From assembly GCA_030426245.1 (NCBI GenBank), contig JAUHYZ010000012.1:1-60385 (forward strand): 60,385 nucleotides of DNA, written 5' to 3'. This document shows positions 33,449 through 42,255 of this stretch, one piece after another (within the stretch, counting starts at the first letter, position 1; every line of letters starts with the position of its first letter). The position numbers and the translations under genes are program-made. The DNA comes from Alphaproteobacteria bacterium. Its GTDB lineage: Bacteria; Pseudomonadota; Alphaproteobacteria; Sphingomonadales; Sphingomonadaceae. The notes below the pieces were generated by a model. It did no database searches. It was given only the letters and a program-made list of their open reading frames with translations, and was not told the origin of the DNA.

Positions 33449-35422
33449 ATGCGCTGCCTGCGCCTGATCTTGGCTGCATGGCTGCTGCTGATCCCGGCGG
33501 CGGTGCATGCCCAGCAGCCTGTCGAGACGATACGCGCCTGGGAACTCTCTGGCGGGCAGGAACGCATCCTGAGCTTCGTCAGCGACGTCACGATCGAGCC
33601 CGACGGCGATCTGGACGTGACCGAGACGATCCGCTTGGTCTCGCTGAGGCAATCGATCAATCACGGGATCCTGCGCGACTTTCCCACGATCTATGAAAAC
33701 GGCCCGGGCCAGAGCACGCGCGTGGGCTTCTCGGTCATCTCCGTGCAGCGCGACGGCGAGCCGGAACCGTGGGAACAATCGAGCCTGTCAAACGGGGTGC
33801 GCATTCGCATCGGATCGGCCGCTTACGATCTGCCCCCCGGCGAACACACCTATCGGATCCGGTACCGGACGACGCGCCAGATCGCCTATGGCGAGGACCG
33901 GGACGAGCTTTACTGGAACGCCACCGGCACCGGCTGGACCTTCCCGATCGACATGGCGGAAGCGCGGATCACCTTGCCCAGCGATGCCGAATTCGGGGAG
34001 CGCGCCGCCTATACCGGGCCGCAGGGGTCGACCGACCGCAGCGCGCGGGTGGTTGAGGAAAGGCCGGGCCATATCGTCTTCCGCACCACACGCCCGCTGG
34101 GCGCGCGCGAAGGGCTGACCGTTGCGGCCGCCTTTCCCAAGGGCGTGGTCGCACCGCCCAACGCCGGGCAGCGCCTGGCCTGGTGGCTGAGCGATTGGGG
34201 CGCGCTGGCCGCTGCGGTCCTCTCTGTCATCGCGCTGGCGGGATATTATTTCCGGGCCTGGCTGAAGGCGGGGCGCAATCCGCGCGCCGGGCCGGTGGTT
34301 CCGCTGTTCACACCGCCGGACGGGCTGAGCCCGGCCGCCATGCGTTTCATAAAGCGGATGGATTTCGACAATCGCGCCTTCTCCGCCGCGATGGTCTATC
34401 TGGGCGTGCACGGGCGATTGCACATCGCGCAGGACAAGGGCGGCTGGTTCGAAAAGAGCGAGACGACGCTGACACGCACCGATGCGACCGGGCCGGATGC
34501 AGGGGCGGCGCTGCCCGCTCCGGAAGAGGCGATGCATGCCAGGCTTTTCGCCTCAGGCGATACGATCGAGCTGAAGCAGAAGAACCATCGCAAGCTGCGC
34601 ACCGCCCGCTCGGCTTTGGAGAGCGGGCTCACCAAGGCCTATCAAGGCACGATGTTCCGCAAGAACGGCGATTGGGCGGTGTTCGGTGTCGCTCTGATCG
34701 TCCTGGCGATGTTCGCCTCCGCCCTGATCGGCCTGATCGCCGCCGCGCCTTCGGGCGCGCAGGACCGGGCCTTCATTCCGGTGGTCGCCTTCGCCGCATT
34801 GGCCGGGGCATGGTTCCTGCGCGGCAAGGCCGAGGGGGCGACAGGGTGCCTGGCCCTGCTGTTCTGGGGCGGGACCGCCGTGGCCGGCATGATCGCGCTG
34901 GTTTCCGCGCTGGGCACGATCGCCTCGGCCGTGGAAATCGGCATCTTCGCCGTGTTCATCCCGCTGCTGATGCTGCCCGTGGCGATCAGCGCCTTCTGGT
35001 GGATGTATGCCCCGACGAAGGAAGGGCGCGCCGTGATGGACCGGATTGCCGGGTTCGAGCAGTATCTTGCCATCGCCGAAGAGAGCCGGCTGGATACGAT
35101 GCATCCGCCCGAAAAGACCCCCGAACTGTTCGAGCGCTATCTGCCCTATGCCATCGCGCTGGATGTGGAGAACCGCTGGGCGGCAAGCTTCGCCGGCGTG
35201 CTGGCGACGGCGGCGGCGGCCGGTGCTGCGGCGCACACCGCCAGCTGGTATTCGGGCGATGGCAATATGTGGAACGATCCATCCGGCTTTGCGAGCGACA
35301 TAGGATCGTCCTTCACCAGCACCGTTTCTTCCGCGTCGACCGCTCCCAGCAGCGGCGGCGGATCGTCGGGCGGAGGTTCCTCCGGCGGCGGTGGCGGAGG
35401 CGGGGGCGGTTCGGGCTGGTAG
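33449..35422 (+). CDS. DUF2207 domain-containing membrane protein
   Basis: A 657-residue protein with a cleavable signal peptide (LRLILAAWLLLIPAAVHAQQ). A periplasmic beta-rich DUF2207 domain covers about residues 25-240 (ITEPDGDLDVTETI-like core, GILRDFPTIYE). It has a membrane helix near 255, a cytoplasmic-side domain, and a second membrane cluster (WAVFGVALIVLAMFASALIGL and following). The protein ends in a Ser/Gly-only tail (about 25 residues, SSGGGSSGGGSSGG then GGGGGGGSGW). It is the operon partner of lemA. The Gly-rich end is common in the family but its role is unknown. Confidence 0.87.
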   Translation: MRCLRLILAAWLLLIPAAVHAQQPVETIRAWELSGGQERILSFVSDVTIEPDGDLDVTETIRLVSLRQSINHGILRDFPTIYENGPGQSTRVGFSVISVQRDGEPEPWEQSSLSNGVRIRIGSAAYDLPPGEHTYRIRYRTTRQIAYGEDRDELYWNATGTGWTFPIDMAEARITLPSDAEFGERAAYTGPQGSTDRSARVVEERPGHIVFRTTRPLGAREGLTVAAAFPKGVVAPPNAGQRLAWWLSDWGALAAAVLSVIALAGYYFRAWLKAGRNPRAGPVVPLFTPPDGLSPAAMRFIKRMDFDNRAFSAAMVYLGVHGRLHIAQDKGGWFEKSETTLTRTDATGPDAGAALPAPEEAMHARLFASGDTIELKQKNHRKLRTARSALESGLTKAYQGTMFRKNGDWAVFGVALIVLAMFASALIGLIAAAPSGAQDRAFIPVVAFAALAGAWFLRGKAEGATGCLALLFWGGTAVAGMIALVSALGTIASAVEIGIFAVFIPLLMLPVAISAFWWMYAPTKEGRAVMDRIAGFEQYLAIAEESRLDTMHPPEKTPELFERYLPYAIALDVENRWAASFAGVLATAAAAGAAAHTASWYSGDGNMWNDPSGFASDIGSSFTSTVSSASTAPSSGGGSSGGGSSGGGGGGGGGSGW

Positions 35423-35428
35423 AGCCGC

Positions 35429-35884
35429 TCAGCCGCCCGGCTTGCTGTCCCACACCTCTATCGTTCCGGCATCGCCATCCACGCGGACCCAGTCCCCCGT
35501 TTGGATCACTTCCAGCGGATCGGCATCGCATTCGGTCACGGTGGGGACGCGCATGACAACGGCGCCCAGCGCCGCCTTGGTGGTCATGATGTTGAACACC
35601 ATGGCCAGCGGCGCGGTGCCGCGCAGGCGCGTCATGTGAAACAGGCCGGACCAGCCGGAGGACCCCTTCGCGCCGGGAAAGATCAGGATCTTGCCCGCGA
35701 AGCTGACGCCCTTGAGCTCATGCCGGCTTTCGATCACCGTGCCGGTCATGGCGTTGACGCCGCCCCAGCCCGAAATCGTTTCCTTCGTCACCAGCGCCTC
35801 ACCCTCGGCCACGCCGCCCACGACCTTGCGCCCATGGATGACGAGGCGCGGCTTCTCCAGCGTTCCGCTTGCCTGCCCGCTCAT
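35429..35884 (-). CDS. Aconitase X swivel domain / small subunit
   Basis: A 151-residue DUF126-type swivel domain (LVIHGRKVVGGVAEGEALVT, then KETISGWGGVNAMTGTVIE, SFAGKILIFPGAKGSSGWS, and the C-terminal GDWVRVDGDAGTIEVWD). In two-gene bacterial aconitase X enzymes the swivel domain closes over the Fe-S active site of the large subunit. The ATG at 35884 overlaps the large-subunit stop (ATGA), giving tight translational coupling. Confidence 0.9.
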   Translation of the reverse strand: MSGQASGTLEKPRLVIHGRKVVGGVAEGEALVTKETISGWGGVNAMTGTVIESRHELKGVSFAGKILIFPGAKGSSGWSGLFHMTRLRGTAPLAMVFNIMTTKAALGAVVMRVPTVTECDADPLEVIQTGDWVRVDGDAGTIEVWDSKPGG

Positions 35885-37170
35885 TGCAGCCTCCCTTTCC
35901 ATTTGCCGGTACAGGCGGCATCGATGCATTCCTGCGTCGTGCCGTACCAGCCTTCGATGCCCATCATCGCCGGCAGATAATGGACCTGCTTCGCGCTATC
36001 GAGCGCGGCAACCTTCGTGCCCTGGGGGATCGCCTGGCTGATCGCGGAGCAAGTGTCCGTCATCAGCATCGCGCCCGCCTTGCGCAGAATCTCGGTATAG
36101 CCATTGGCATCCGCGGTGGCCTTCACCGCGCGGCTGGTGAAAATCCACAAGGCGCTGTTTTCATGCACCTTTCTGCCATCGATCATGGCGGCGGCCTGGG
36201 CGATCTGCTCGATCGAATAATGCGGGCAGCCCAGCATCACGTAGTCGACATCCTCGCAGCTACCGACGCTGTTGAGCGTTTCGTAGATCCGCGCCCGCGC
36301 CGCCTGGTCATAGACGAAGCGTTCCCCGCGCGGCGCCCCGCCAAAGGCGGTTTCCACGCTGGGCGCTTCGGGCGTGATGCCCACCATGTGATACATCTCC
36401 ACCCCGCCGGAGCTGGCCGCGGCAGCGCCGAAATGCTTGTGGCGGATCAGGCTGGGATCGGAGATGTCGCCAGTGATGACCGGGATCGAATCTTCCACGG
36501 CGTCGCCCACGTAATAGCCCAGCATGCCCCATTCGTAGATCGAATCGACCGGCACCTGGACCTCCACCGAATGGTGGCCCTTGCGATATTCGTCGCGGTG
36601 GAAGCCCCAATCGGGAATCCGCTTTGCCAGCATCGCCGCGCTGGTGGATTCGCGCCCTTCGCAATTGGTCCGCGCACCGATCACGCTGTTGGCGAAGACC
36701 ACGGCGGAAGATTCCATCCAGGCGCAATGTTCGCCCATCACCGGGACGTTGCCGGCGAGATAGGGCGTGCAGGTTTTCAGGATCTGGATCCCGTGCCCGG
36801 CGACATCCCCTTCATCCGAAACGAAATTGTCATGCGCGGCGTCGTCCATGCCCTGTTCGCGCCAGAGCTGCGGGTCCATGCCGCCCTGCAGGTGGCAGGA
36901 AAAGGCGTTCATGCGCGGCACGTCGAACACCTCGTCCGCATCGAGATCGAAGCGGCAGAACACGGCGCGGTAATCCCCGCCGTCATCCGCGTAATATTCC
37001 TTCACCCAGGGGGGAGAGGAACCGGGCACCCCGGCGACGTTGTTGGTTTCGACGAAGCTTTCCGCGCCCAGCGCATCGGCATAGCGCACGAGAAGTTCCA
37101 TCGCCTTCTGCACCGCCTTGCCATCATCGCCCTGCAGCATCGCCTGCTCCGCAGACGTCAGTGCAACCAT
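35881..37170 (-). CDS. Aconitase X catalytic (large) subunit
   Basis: A 429-residue aconitase X (former DUF521) subunit. It begins LTSAEQAMLQGDDGKAVQKA and has AESFVETNNVAGVPGS plus three candidate cluster cysteines in ARTNCEGRES, VMLGCPHYSIEQ and MLMTDTCSAIS. Characterised bacterial aconitase X enzymes are cis-3-hydroxy-L-proline dehydratases; archaeal ones dehydrate mevalonate 5-phosphate. The two-subunit form here corresponds to the bacterial type II, and hydroxyproline or a related hydroxy acid is a reasonable but unproven substrate. No proline racemase or ketimine reductase lies next to it. A 15-bp palindrome lies about 80 nt upstream. Confidence 0.88.
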   Translation of the reverse strand: MVALTSAEQAMLQGDDGKAVQKAMELLVRYADALGAESFVETNNVAGVPGSSPPWVKEYYADDGGDYRAVFCRFDLDADEVFDVPRMNAFSCHLQGGMDPQLWREQGMDDAAHDNFVSDEGDVAGHGIQILKTCTPYLAGNVPVMGEHCAWMESSAVVFANSVIGARTNCEGRESTSAAMLAKRIPDWGFHRDEYRKGHHSVEVQVPVDSIYEWGMLGYYVGDAVEDSIPVITGDISDPSLIRHKHFGAAAASSGGVEMYHMVGITPEAPSVETAFGGAPRGERFVYDQAARARIYETLNSVGSCEDVDYVMLGCPHYSIEQIAQAAAMIDGRKVHENSALWIFTSRAVKATADANGYTEILRKAGAMLMTDTCSAISQAIPQGTKVAALDSAKQVHYLPAMMGIEGWYGTTQECIDAACTGKWKGRLQ

Positions 37171-37246
37171 CGGTATCCTCCATTCTCGCCAATTCATGCG
37201 GGCGGCCCTGCAACACCGGCCAACCGCCGGCCATGGGCCACCCTTC

Positions 37247-37261
37247 GCATGCTAAGCATGC
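37247..37261. promoter_or_regulatory. 15-bp perfect palindrome upstream of aconitase X
   Basis: GCATGCT, central A, AGCATGC. It lies 77-91 bp upstream of the large-subunit ATG, suitable for a dimeric regulator. No regulator gene is adjacent. Confidence 0.5.
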
Positions 37262-37450
37262 CAGCATTCCGGAGCCAAGGCCAGACATCCCGCACAAGCG
37301 CAGCGGCTGCACCGACTGCACCGAGCGCCGATTTTGCCAATCGGCGCGACACGTCCAGACCCTCGCCCTGATAACCTATTTGGATTTTTTATTTGTATTG
37401 TAGGTTTTGATTTGGTTCATTGCTCTCAACCCGATTCGCAAAGAGGATTG

Positions 37451-38635
37451 ATGCAAATGGCCACTACCCCCTCAATCAAGGCTCCCGCAGGTTTCGTACC
37501 CGCAGCCGCGCTATCCTTCGGCGCGCCGGGCAGCGCAGCCAGCTTCGTGACGGATGCCAACCCGCTTCCCGTGCGCGGAGGCCCTCCCGGCCTTTCCCTG
37601 ATCGAGCGGCTCAACCGCGAAGGCGACGTGACCGGGTCTTTCCAGGAGTTGGAGTTTTCCAGCTTTACCGAACCGGCAGGCGCCGGCACGAGCATACCTG
37701 TCGGCTTTTCATCCGGCCTTGCCGTTGGCCGCGCGCGCTACATCTCGCACTTGCTGCTGTCCTGCACCACGCCCATCTCCGGGCGCGTCTGGATAGGCGG
37801 CTCTCAATTGGCCGGCGTGGGGACGGCCAGGCCGCGCGATTTCGGGTTCACCTGCGGCCCCGATTATCAGGCGATCGTTCCCATCGGCCAGTTTCTGCGC
37901 TCGTCGGAAAAGCCGCTCGCCGCGCCCGGCGCCTATCTGAAACGCTGGCTGGACGGTTCGGTAAGCGGAACCCACTATTTCACCGCCGGTGCGGTAGCAT
38001 GGGAGCTGGCCGACGCGATCAATTTCGAAGCCCGCAAGGTCATATTGTGCATCGGCGACAGCCTGTGGAACGGCACGGGGCCTTCGGATGTGACGCATTG
38101 CATCCCCTGGCTGATCAACGATTTCTACCGCCGCAATGGCGTGGATAGCCGCTACATCCTCAAGGCCTATTCCGGCTCCACCACCCAGGGCCATGAAGGG
38201 TATCGCCGGGCGGGCAACTACAATTTCCCGCAGATCGATGCGATCTTCTATCAGCTGGGCACGAACGACGCCGCGAATGCAGTGGATACGCAGGACAGCA
38301 TGGCGAATGTGCAGGCTGCGGTGGAATGGAAGCAGGCGCTCTATCCCGGCGCAAAGCTGGTCGTCCTGGGTCCGCCACCTCTGGCGGACCCAGCTCAGGA
38401 AGGGGCGCTGGCTGCGCTGCGTGCAGCGCAGACATCATTTTTTGCTGCGCTGGACGATCCCCACGTGCTGTTCTTCGATCAGACCGATGCCTTCGACCGG
38501 GGCGTGAGCGGCAATTATGCGGGCGGCGACGGCGTCCATCCCGGCGATGCGGGGCTGGATCAGATCTGGCAGGGCGGCTTCAACGGTTTTGTTGGACTCC
38601 GGGCATGGCTCGATACAAATCTTCCGACGATTTAA
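37451..38635 (+). CDS. SGNH/GDSL-type hydrolase, phage-virion-like
   Basis: A 394-residue protein with an SGNH hydrolase domain in the C-terminal half. Block I is ILCIGDSLWNGTG (nucleophile Ser), block III is YQLGTNDAAN, and block V is GDGVHPGDAG (catalytic Asp/His). The N-terminal 170 residues are a beta-rich region without signal peptide (SFGAPGSAASFVTDANPLPV), resembling decorations of phage tail or capsid proteins. Start ATG at 37451 has AGAGGA 5 nt upstream. The flanks (37360-37440 and 38636-38730) are distinctly AT-rich against the surroundings, suggesting recent acquisition. Carbohydrate deacetylase or esterase activity is possible. Confidence 0.8.
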   Translation: MQMATTPSIKAPAGFVPAAALSFGAPGSAASFVTDANPLPVRGGPPGLSLIERLNREGDVTGSFQELEFSSFTEPAGAGTSIPVGFSSGLAVGRARYISHLLLSCTTPISGRVWIGGSQLAGVGTARPRDFGFTCGPDYQAIVPIGQFLRSSEKPLAAPGAYLKRWLDGSVSGTHYFTAGAVAWELADAINFEARKVILCIGDSLWNGTGPSDVTHCIPWLINDFYRRNGVDSRYILKAYSGSTTQGHEGYRRAGNYNFPQIDAIFYQLGTNDAANAVDTQDSMANVQAAVEWKQALYPGAKLVVLGPPPLADPAQEGALAALRAAQTSFFAALDDPHVLFFDQTDAFDRGVSGNYAGGDGVHPGDAGLDQIWQGGFNGFVGLRAWLDTNLPTI

Positions 38636-38727
38636 TGGTATTAAGCATTCTCAACGAAATATGCATATAGATATAGTTAGAAGTCTAAATGGCCGTAGAA
38701 TATAGGAATGAACAAAGGACGTTCTTA

Positions 38728-39090
38728 ATGCCGTGGGACAAGCCGAACCAAAAAAGTGAGTGGAGGTTACGCGTTGAATTCGCTCTGCTTCTACTCGCAT
38801 CACTTATCTGCATTTTCGGGATAATTGGCTTCTTGGTGACTCCCGCAAGTGCACACGGGGGTGGTTTGGCAGCTGACGGTTGTCATTACGACAGATCGAC
38901 AGGTGTACGGCATTGCCACAGAGGGCCAAGTGCCGCACCTACGTCGGTCCCTAAGCGAACCGGCGGACGAGAAGTCTACTATCCCAATTGTACCGTTGCC
39001 CGGCAGGCGGGCGCTGCACCCATACGACGCGGTCAACCAGGCTATGGAAGACACCTGGACCGAGATGGAGACGGAATTGCGTGTGAGTAG
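38728..39090 (+). CDS. Excalibur calcium-binding domain protein
   Basis: A 120-residue protein with one N-terminal membrane segment or signal (FALLLLASLICIFGIIGFLV, then TPASA). A His/Cys motif HGGGLAADGCHYDRSTG, then VRHCHRG, follows, and the protein ends in an excalibur signature RDGDGIACE that would bind calcium (DxDxDG). Such domains are often secreted next to thermonuclease-like or phage genes. An in-frame ATG at 38689 exists, but the one at 38728 has AAGGA upstream. It lies in the same AT-rich patch as the SGNH gene and before tRNA-Thr. Codon use looks less GC-biased than its neighbours. Confidence 0.75.
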   Translation: MPWDKPNQKSEWRLRVEFALLLLASLICIFGIIGFLVTPASAHGGGLAADGCHYDRSTGVRHCHRGPSAAPTSVPKRTGGREVYYPNCTVARQAGAAPIRRGQPGYGRHLDRDGDGIACE

Positions 39091-39162
39091 TTCCCCATCG
39101 ACGTTGCTGGCAAAATCGGGCATTGCAGCGCGCTCTGAAGGGCTCTATGGGCGCCTTCCAAT

Positions 39163-39238
39163 GCCGCTTTAGCTCAGTTGGTAGAGCACATCATTCGTAA
39201 TGATGGGGCCACTGGTTCGAGTCCAGTAAGCGGCACCA
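39163..39238 (+). tRNA. tRNA-Thr (CGT)
   Basis: A 76-nt cloverleaf with encoded CCA. The acceptor stem GCCGCTT pairs with AAGCGGC, the anticodon stem CATCA/TGATG encloses TTCGTAA (anticodon CGT), and the T-arm contains GGTTCGAGTCC. It marks the right edge of an AT-rich patch; no second copy of its 3' end is visible in the window. Confidence 0.95.
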
Positions 39239-39265
39239 CTCCTCGCTTTATGAGCTCCAAGTATT

Positions 39266-39535
39266 TCAGGATGGCCCCACCTCCAGTCGCTCGATTGGCG
39301 TGACTAAGGCTTCGCGGCTGCCACATACGCGACATTTCATTCTCACTTCCAGTGCCTCCAATCGGCGGCTCCATCCTCTCTCACCGCAACGCAAAGAAAT
39401 TGACCGCGCGTCGAGTTCGGCAATGTGCCCGCATTTTCCGCAGATGACCTTCAAATTGTAACCCCAGCGGGCCAAGTCGGCTATCGAATCGAGTTTATGT
39501 CGGCCCACCGCTCGAAGTGAACATAATGGGAACAT
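39266..39535 (-). CDS. Small zinc-ribbon protein
   Basis: An 89-residue cytoplasmic protein with two CxxC knuckles (VICGKCGHIAEL and MKCRVCGSREAL) separated by about 35 residues that include SLRCGERGWSRRLEALEVR. This makes it a probable structural zinc ribbon. Short proteins with SIADLARWGYNLKVICGKC are common, unnamed, in sphingomonads. It could bind nucleic acid or a protein partner. It ends 27 nt from tRNA-Thr on the opposite strand. Confidence 0.7.
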   Translation of the reverse strand: MFPLCSLRAVGRHKLDSIADLARWGYNLKVICGKCGHIAELDARSISLRCGERGWSRRLEALEVRMKCRVCGSREALVTPIERLEVGPS

Positions 39536-39612
39536 TGGTCAAGCTGGGCGCGACAAATTTGGAGCAAAAACCGATTGCTCGCCAACTTACACTTGTGCCG
39601 AATCTTTGCCGA

Positions 39613-42063
39613 TCAGTTGAGCGTCGCTTGCGAGCTGTTGAGCAATTGCGTGAGGTAGCCCCGGGTCTGGTTGGCCTGGGAGATGAGCTGATCCGCCTCT
39701 GCCCGCGTGCGCGGGCCGCGCATCGAATCTTCCAACGTATCGAGATAGCGCCTGTAATCCTGTGCCGTCGATACATTGGCCTGCCGGATGGAATAGCGAT
39801 CCTTCTCATCCTGGTTGGCATCGGGACCGGGCCGGGACCGATCGCCCATGCCGGCGACCTTCGCGGCCGTATCGCGCGCGGCGCCGATGATGGAGGCGAG
39901 CTGACGCTTCTGCGCGTCGCCGGCCGGATCGCTGCCCGATGGGGCCGGCGCAGCCGCTTCCGCCACAGGCGCGGCGCTGGCCAAGGCAGCCGGCGAAGCT
40001 TCCGCACTGCCAGCCGCTGCCGCCCGTTCTTCGCGAAGGCGGTAGGCCCGGCCGATCGAAGACCGGTAGGCCGTGGAAGCGGCCATGGTCTGGCGTGCGG
40101 CCGTCATGGCGGCGGCCGTGTCGCCAGCCGATTGTGCACCCGAAGCCGCGCTGCGCAGCCGCGCCAGCGATGTGCGAATGGATGTGGCGGCCCTTTGCCG
40201 CTGCGCCGATTCATCGGCTGCCGAACTCCGGCTGCGCGGATCGGCCCAGGGCATATCGCTCACCAGGCCGCGAATTCTGCCTTCGGCATTGCGAAGCAGC
40301 AGATCGGCAAAGCCGGCACTGGCCGTTCTCGCCACCTCTTCCATCTCCGCCTTGCGCGCAGTTGCCGCTTCGGAAGACATGCCGGCAAGGCCCGATTCCA
40401 GCTCCGTCAGCCGCGTGGAAGCATCCTGCAGCCGTTTCACCGCAGCAGCGGGCGCATCGGCTTCCCGCGCGTCCTGCAGCAGAAATCCGACAGCCGAGAC
40501 AATCCCCCCGGCCTGCTCCAGATCGGCAGCCGAAACGGCTTCGTCCATGGCATTGGCAGCGTCGACCAGCGATTCATCCGGGCCGCTGCTGCCGCCGCCC
40601 GACAAATACCAGCCGCCGATGGCCAGCAGTGCAAGCGCGAGCGCGCCGGCCCCGATCAGCGCGGGGGTGGGTTTCTTGCCCTTCTGCGCGTTTATGCGGG
40701 ATCGTATGGCAGCGCCCTTGGCGGCAATCTGCAGCGCCGCTTCATGCTTCTCGCTTCGCGCCTGCTCGGCCTCCGCTGCCGGGGGCTCAGGAAGCGGCTC
40801 CGGCAAGGGCTCAGCCTGCTTTGCTTCCTCGGCCGATTCGGGATCCGGCTCGGCCGGTTCAGACTCAGCTTCGCTCTGCGGCTCAGGTTCGGACTCCGCT
40901 TCCCGGGCCTTTGGCGGCGGAGGCGCCATGGACATCTTCCGGGCGAACTCCGCTTCACGTTCCGCACGCTTCGCGTCAGCTTCGGAGATGTCATATGAGA
41001 CGGGGCTGTCGCCGCCATTCCCGGACCTGTAGCCGGGAGGCGGCGGCGCGCCGCGCAGGCTCACTTCCGCAAGAGACAGCTCGTCACCGAAAGGGGAGAT
41101 CTCGGCCTGCTCCTCCGGCTCTTTAAGCTCCTCGGGCTCTTTCGGCTGCTCCGGCTCTTCCACTTCCTGCGGCTCTTCGCTGCCGCCGAACAGTTCCAGC
41201 CATTGGGAGATCGATTGCGGGCGCTCGGCCGGCTTGATGGTCATCGCCGCATCCACCGCAGCAAGGAATCTGCGGGAAAAGCCCGGCCAGTTGCCGCCTG
41301 CCAGCGGCACGCTCTGCCCGCCATGCATCCGTTCCAGCACCTCCGGCGGTTTTTCGCCGGTCACGCATTCATAGAGCACAGCGCCCAGGGCGTAGATATC
41401 GGTCCACGGCCCCTGCTCATAGGTTTTCACATATTGTTCGATCGCGGCGTAAGGGGGTGTGTGAAGCGCCACCTTCGCACCGGCCGCATTGCCGGAGTCG
41501 ATATAGCCCGCGACGAAACCGACAAGTACGCCGCCACCGCCCTGCTCGACGATGATACTGGAGGGCGTGATATCGCGGTGGAGCACGCCCACCCGATGCG
41601 CATGATCGAGCCCTTCTGCGATCGGCCGCATCAAGCCGATCAGGCCTGCCTCGTCGAAGCGCTGCCCGCTCTTGAGCCGCTTGGAGAGTGCCGGACCCTC
41701 TTCGAAATCCATCACCATATAGGCCGTGCCGTGTGCCTCGAACACACTGCGCACGCTGACGATGCCTGCTTGGCGCGTGGGGGTCGAAAGGTTCCAGAGA
41801 AGCCTGGCTTCCTCGACGAAATTCTTGAGCCCCAGCGCATGGATTTCTTCCGCGTCGGAAGCGATCGGGATGACGGTATCATCCTCGTCACGCTCGCTTG
41901 TCGAGGCGGGGAAATACTCCCTGATCGCGACGATCTCGTCGAAATAGATGCCGCGTCCCTTATAGACGATGCCGCAGCCGCCTGCCTCCAGCACGCTTTC
42001 GATGCGCCACTCGCGCAGAATGGTGCCTGCAGGCAAAGCCGTATTGCCGCCGGCCTTGCTCAT
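39613..42063 (-). CDS. Membrane-anchored serine/threonine pseudokinase
   Basis: An 816-residue protein. Residues 15-290 have a protein-kinase fold (Gly loop EAGGCGIVYKG, hinge MVMDFEEGPALSK, APE-like TPPYAAIEQY, DIYALGAVLYECVTGEKP). Catalytic positions are changed: VAIK Lys is Arg48, HRDxKxxN is HRDITPSS (164-169), and DFG is GFV (182-184). Hence catalysis is unlikely. A Glu/Pro-rich linker (about 295-470) leads to one membrane helix (ALIGAGALALALLAIGGWYL, near 500). A helical, Ala-rich extracytoplasmic domain of about 300 residues follows. It probably works as a scaffold or sensor; the partner is unknown. Confidence 0.85.
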   Translation of the reverse strand: MSKAGGNTALPAGTILREWRIESVLEAGGCGIVYKGRGIYFDEIVAIREYFPASTSERDEDDTVIPIASDAEEIHALGLKNFVEEARLLWNLSTPTRQAGIVSVRSVFEAHGTAYMVMDFEEGPALSKRLKSGQRFDEAGLIGLMRPIAEGLDHAHRVGVLHRDITPSSIIVEQGGGGVLVGFVAGYIDSGNAAGAKVALHTPPYAAIEQYVKTYEQGPWTDIYALGAVLYECVTGEKPPEVLERMHGGQSVPLAGGNWPGFSRRFLAAVDAAMTIKPAERPQSISQWLELFGGSEEPQEVEEPEQPKEPEELKEPEEQAEISPFGDELSLAEVSLRGAPPPPGYRSGNGGDSPVSYDISEADAKRAEREAEFARKMSMAPPPPKAREAESEPEPQSEAESEPAEPDPESAEEAKQAEPLPEPLPEPPAAEAEQARSEKHEAALQIAAKGAAIRSRINAQKGKKPTPALIGAGALALALLAIGGWYLSGGGSSGPDESLVDAANAMDEAVSAADLEQAGGIVSAVGFLLQDAREADAPAAAVKRLQDASTRLTELESGLAGMSSEAATARKAEMEEVARTASAGFADLLLRNAEGRIRGLVSDMPWADPRSRSSAADESAQRQRAATSIRTSLARLRSAASGAQSAGDTAAAMTAARQTMAASTAYRSSIGRAYRLREERAAAAGSAEASPAALASAAPVAEAAAPAPSGSDPAGDAQKRQLASIIGAARDTAAKVAGMGDRSRPGPDANQDEKDRYSIRQANVSTAQDYRRYLDTLEDSMRGPRTRAEADQLISQANQTRGYLTQLLNSSQATLN

Positions 42064-42255
42064 CGGAAGGACCCCATCATGGCGAAATTCTTGTCCATTC
42101 AAAACTCGCGCGATTCCCGGCCTTTGGCCTGCCTTATGCAGGCCCGACCTGACGTGGTAATCGCCATGGGTTTCGAATGTATTTACCCGGGCCTTACCTC
42201 GCGCCGCCGCAAAGGCGCAGGAACAACCGGGAAATGGCCGGTATGGCCGGCGGCG

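Noticed and set aside
39163-39238. tRNA-Thr as an integration site with duplicated 3' end
   Set aside because: No second copy of the tRNA 3' end and no integrase is visible in the window; only atypical composition is seen.
42126-42144. Hairpin GGCCTGC-N5-GCAGGCC as a terminator of the Usp gene
   Set aside because: It lies 112 nt beyond the stop, has only 7 bp and lacks a T-tract on the relevant strand.
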